Source: Urechis unicinctus (Eukaryota > Annelida > Polychaeta > Xenopneusta > Urechidae). From it: a stretch of DNA of 64,000 nt. Made by a program: the position numbers and the translations under genes. Within the stretch, counting starts at the first letter, position 1. Every line of letters begins with the position of its first letter. This document shows positions 60,492 to 64,000 of this stretch, piece by piece. The notes under the pieces are model-generated. The model had not been told where the DNA came from. It made no database searches and worked only from the letters and a program-made list of their open reading frames with translations. The DNA is taken from positions 22,131,258 through 22,195,257 of the forward strand of contig CM067356.1 of the NCBI GenBank assembly GCA_034190875.2. The letters are read 5' to 3'.

Positions 60492-63400
60492 ATGGGAAAT
60501 ATTCACACAGTTGGACCGAACGAAGGTCTTGTGATATCAGGTAAATTGTATCTTGATTTAATTGGTGTGGATGCTGCGTGTGATCATCTGGTAATGTCTA
60601 TCCAAACTTGAAACTACAGATGCTGGTGATTTTGGGCTGGCCAAGCCCACTCACTCGTAGTCGTAGCCCTGTGTCCTAGGTCGTCACGCACCTCGATAAT
60701 GGGCAAATGGTGTTTGCTCTCCGTTCGCCAGGTGCTCATGCAGTTGGTTCAACTCGGCGTCTCGGTGTACCATCAATAGCTTAGTCACAGCGTACATATT
60801 TCAGTTTTTGGCGTTAAATTAAGACTTAAAATTAGGATTCAAAGCAGATTAGCACTAGTCTATGGGCTACGACCGTATCATAGTGTAAAACCAACAAACA
60901 ATTCTATCGAGAAAGCCATCAACAACGTCCTGCTTACAGTTCATTTAAATAAAATTGCATTTTTGCATTGCGTTGGATTCAGTTATCGTAGACATCCTAC
61001 AGGAAAATCTAGGGATAACTCACTTGCTGACTCAATGTCAATATAGTCATGTTCACATGTGCACATGATCACTGGAACTGTAATTATATTTATAAGCATT
61101 GAATGCCTGTCAGTTGGCGAAGACAATGGTCAGTGTAGAAAATGAAGGAGGGAATATACTAATAATAATATGCTGATGTGCTGTACCAAAATATGCAATG
61201 CTTCATCTAGCCCTACAAGACGTCTGCGTAGACGTCTTACTGTTTCTCGAAACAACGCAACTCAATTATTTTTAGATCAATTCAGACAACTACCAAACAC
61301 CAAACATACACAAGTGATGGAGTTATAGAATGCAATGATGTTTTACGGACAATTTCATCCCATTTCGGCTGGTGATTTCATCCGTGGTAATTATTTATAG
61401 TTCGATCCATTTGGGAAGCGGTAAAAAGTCAGAAACACAGCAACATGTTTGTTTACAAGTTCAAGACCACATGCATTGTGCGGGGGGGCACTTAAGTGTA
61501 AAGATATAGTATACATGTGCCGCACGAAGGGGGTGGTTTTTTCAACATCTCGACTTTTACGACGGGTTAGACATTCGCATAATACCTTGTACGATGGAGT
61601 ATACTTGTTCTCATTCTCAACGAGTACAACGGGTACAGGTTTTCGAGGTCCCGCGGCACACCCCTATCCGAGTTAGGGTAAGTGCCCCCCACTTGGGATG
61701 CTAAGGCAATGCGGGAAATCACGAGAATTAATAGTTTCCAAAATGGCAGGCATCGTATCGCGATTTGTTAGGAAACGAACTATCAATGCCATTTATTGAA
61801 GAATAGTGTCGAGTGGTGGTAAGTTTTTTGGCGCGCAAAGTCTATTTTTTGTAAAGGCTCTTGATATATGTTATTTTCTAGGTACGCAGAGTAGTCCTTC
61901 AACCCAAACGAGAACTTGCCGACTGTGTTTGATGAACTCTTCGTAACGGTATAAATTCATGTTACCGTTACACCGGAGCTATGCTTCATCAGTTAATGTT
62001 GGCTTTACACAGGATACTGGTTAGTTTACGTTATTTGAACTTGGAAAACGCGCATCTCTCTGTGAGGAATAAGACATGTAAGTTTACTTAGACCAACAAA
62101 CTACTATGCGTTTCCACCATGTAGTTCTTACTGTAGACTGGCAAGCGCCACGCCAATCTCGTTTTGACAGGGCTGTTTGGTGGTCTTGTGTAAATGACCA
62201 CTGACAAAAAATTGCGCTATGATGCAGATTGTACTTTGAATATTTTGTGAAAGCAGAATAGCCTTTTAATTTGATACCATTTTATTTTTTCTTGGTGGTA
62301 TTTAGTGTGGTTTTAATTGCCAACTAAAATGGCGAGGCCTTGAAAGTTGTGTCGCAATTGATGTACCTGAGGATAAAGTGCTTAATAACTTTGTTCTTCA
62401 TATAATTGCTATATAAATAACACCAAAATGTAGAAGAAAGAAAATTATATGCAGATGCGAGTGATAATTGATCTGATTTTGGGGTTGTAAGTGTTGAATC
62501 ACAATTTTGTCACTTCAAAACTGGAGAACTCTCCATTACTCGAATAACATTTCAGATCATTTACGAATCCATTGACGGAGGCTCTTCAACTATTGGTATG
62601 ATTACCTCTTCCGTAGGATCGAAAATCAAACGGCACGTAATCATGTAACCAGTATATTTTCTATAAGAAATCTCCCCACGCCATAGCGTTGGCACCAGGG
62701 CAGCAATATCATATACGTCCTTGGGATATTTCTTATTGGGACTTAGTCGGAGGGAGACATGTCTGAGAAGAACTCGTATTTTGAACTTTGTTGTTATGGA
62801 ATTAAACTATTTTTGACTGTTGCAAGAATCACAGCCATTTGGCATTAGTAGGTGAAATAGCATGCGTATGATATATTACACAAATTTAGGTCACCCCATT
62901 TAACCAAATAACAACCCTGCATATTGGCACATCCCACAAATCAAATGCATATCAATTTTGCATCCCCCAGCCTGTCCCATATTCAATCCTGTTGTTATTT
63001 TCAGTTTTTGTTTGTAATGTCACCATCGCCAGCTCTGAGTTGAGAAGGACATGACATGGGAGGGTGTGATATGGTGATGTGTGGCATGACACAGTCTGTG
63101 TGTGGTTACAGGAGGATGCTGTGGAGCAGAGAGTAAGAAGACCATCATTGGTGGCTGGGGATGGGCGTGGTGTCTTGTCACTGATGTGCAGACGTAGGTT
63201 CTCCTCCACTTGCCTTGTCTTAATGTTGTGTTCATGGTACTTTATCACAATTTTGGTGTGGCACAATGGTATGTGGGACATGTCTGGATATAACCAGTTT
63301 TGCCTTGCGGCTTAAGTCAAACCTAAGTGGCTAATATTCATATGTCCAATGAGAGGGATTTTCAGGCCGTACATCACTCATGCGGCACATTTAATAGGTG

Positions 63401-63750
63401 GAGTATGCTGTATATGATATGACATCAAAACACTGCATACTATTTCAACTAGAATTCCAGAAGCCTTTTGGATATTCAAATGTAACTGCTAATGATGATG
63501 TATTCTGTTTTAATTGTGACTGTATCGTTCTGCAGCATTTCTCTGGAGGTGATGACATTGAACCCCGTCTGTGAGAATGTGGAGACGTCAGAAGGTGTCC
63601 CGCTCACTGTGACGGGAGTCGCCCAGTGCAAGATAATGGTGGAGCCAGAGCTTCTGTCCACCGCCTGCGAACAGTTCCTTGGCAAGTCTGTTGAGCATAT
63701 TGAAAGTGTTGTGCTGCAGACAATGGAGGGTCACTTGAGAGCCATCCTGG
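60492..63750 (+). CDS. FLOT2: Flotillin-2 (reggie-1), first three coding exons; gene continues past the window
   Basis: Membrane-microdomain scaffold of the SPFH family on the cytoplasmic face of plasma membrane and endosomes. Exons 60492-60540, 63112-63193 and 63536-63750, with phases G|GA, AC|C and G|gtaagt. The protein starts MGNIHTVGPNEGLVISG. Gly2 is the N-myristoylation site of the family. The CC pair in GGCCGAESKKT corresponds to palmitoylated cysteines, while the Cys4 of vertebrates is Ile, as I recall for insect Flo2. Exon 3 carries the start of the SPFH/PHB domain (ISLEVMTLNPVCENVETSEG, VTGVAQCKIM, EQFLGKSVEHIE, GHLRAILG). An intact 0.8-kb MITE sits in intron 1. Confidence 0.95.
61208..61981. 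mobile_element. TAGC...GCTA MULE-like MITE, 774 bp, 9-bp TSD (copy 2)
   Basis: Same ends as 6026-6856. It is flanked by perfect TGCTTCATC (61199-61207 and 61982-61990). Lies in flotillin-2 intron 1 in the same orientation as copy 1. The close match to copy 1 across most of its length suggests relatively recent activity. Confidence 0.85.
61991..63111. other. Flotillin-2 intron 1, remaining part
   Basis: AT-rich intronic sequence. No repeat borders or extra exons seen. Confidence 0.5.
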
Positions 63751-64000
63751 GTAAGTAGGCTTCACAAGGAAAAAAATTACTAGTACCCTGATTCTCAATG
63801 GGTATTTTCACTCACCTTCAAACAACATGATCACTTAAGAAGCTGTGTTTTGGCATTGTCAAATTTCACCTCTTTTTCGGCTCTTGAAATCACCTGTGAA
63901 TGATGTGGCAAAGTTGCATTCATTCAGAATGCATGCTATGTTGGAGCACTCTATTTTCAATGTGATTTTAAAATGGTACAGAACATTGTCAGAGCTATAC
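63751..64000. other. Start of flotillin-2 intron 3
   Basis: Follows the GTAAGT donor. The next coding exon is not reached. Confidence 0.7.

Overview
This is eukaryotic nuclear DNA from an animal, most likely a mollusc and probably a gastropod. All recognisable genes are split by GT-AG introns, with exons of 27-235 bases spread over AT-rich, repeat-rich introns. The protein families are metazoan: SLC6 transporter, 4-hydroxyphenylpyruvate dioxygenase, LZTR1, flotillin-2 and GT10 fucosyltransferase. A SINE-like repeat at 34975-35368 carries an end sequence that I recall from gastropod genomes. There is no prokaryotic gene organisation.

Layout. 1-1298 (+): last four exons of an SLC6 transporter. 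4974-23195 (-): a 12-exon, membrane-anchored dynamin/EHD-like GTPase whose full 518-codon frame can be assembled. One of its introns holds remnants of a gene with a P2X7-ballast-like domain. 23685-28118 (+): a two-exon CCCH zinc-finger protein, head-to-head with the GTPase. 29970-37709 (-): complete 12-exon HPD (tyrosine catabolism) with intact metal ligands and a start-codon-only first coding exon. 38180-38973 (+): two phase-compatible exons of an unidentified gene, head-to-head with HPD. 43055-43713 (-): the catalytic C-terminal exon of a GT10 fucosyltransferase. 46248-46526 (+): a decayed transposase fragment. 49359-58842 (-): a 20-exon LZTR1 (CUL3 adaptor) with a remodelled kelch region. 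60492-63750 (+): first three exons of flotillin-2, divergent from LZTR1. No operon-like cooperation is expected; the arrangement to note is three divergent gene pairs and two convergent pairs.

The most informative non-genic content is a set of short DNA transposons, several with clear target-site duplications. One TAGC...GCTA family makes 9-bp duplications and has two 0.8-kb copies, one 54-bp minimal copy and one fragment. There are two near-perfect foldback elements with 8-bp duplications, a 727-bp element with perfect 17-bp inverted repeats inside LZTR1, a TTAA-flanked element at 41110-41668, and further inverted-repeat candidates. There are also several tandem arrays: a 24-bp minisatellite, a 184-bp satellite and (AT)n tracts.

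The most unusual single locus is the LZTR1 kelch region. Two kelch exons survive only as fossils, one better copy sits out of order, and a 50-base in-frame exon still bridges the gap. No previously undescribed defence or other multi-gene system was found. All exon borders come from reading splice consensus and phase by eye.
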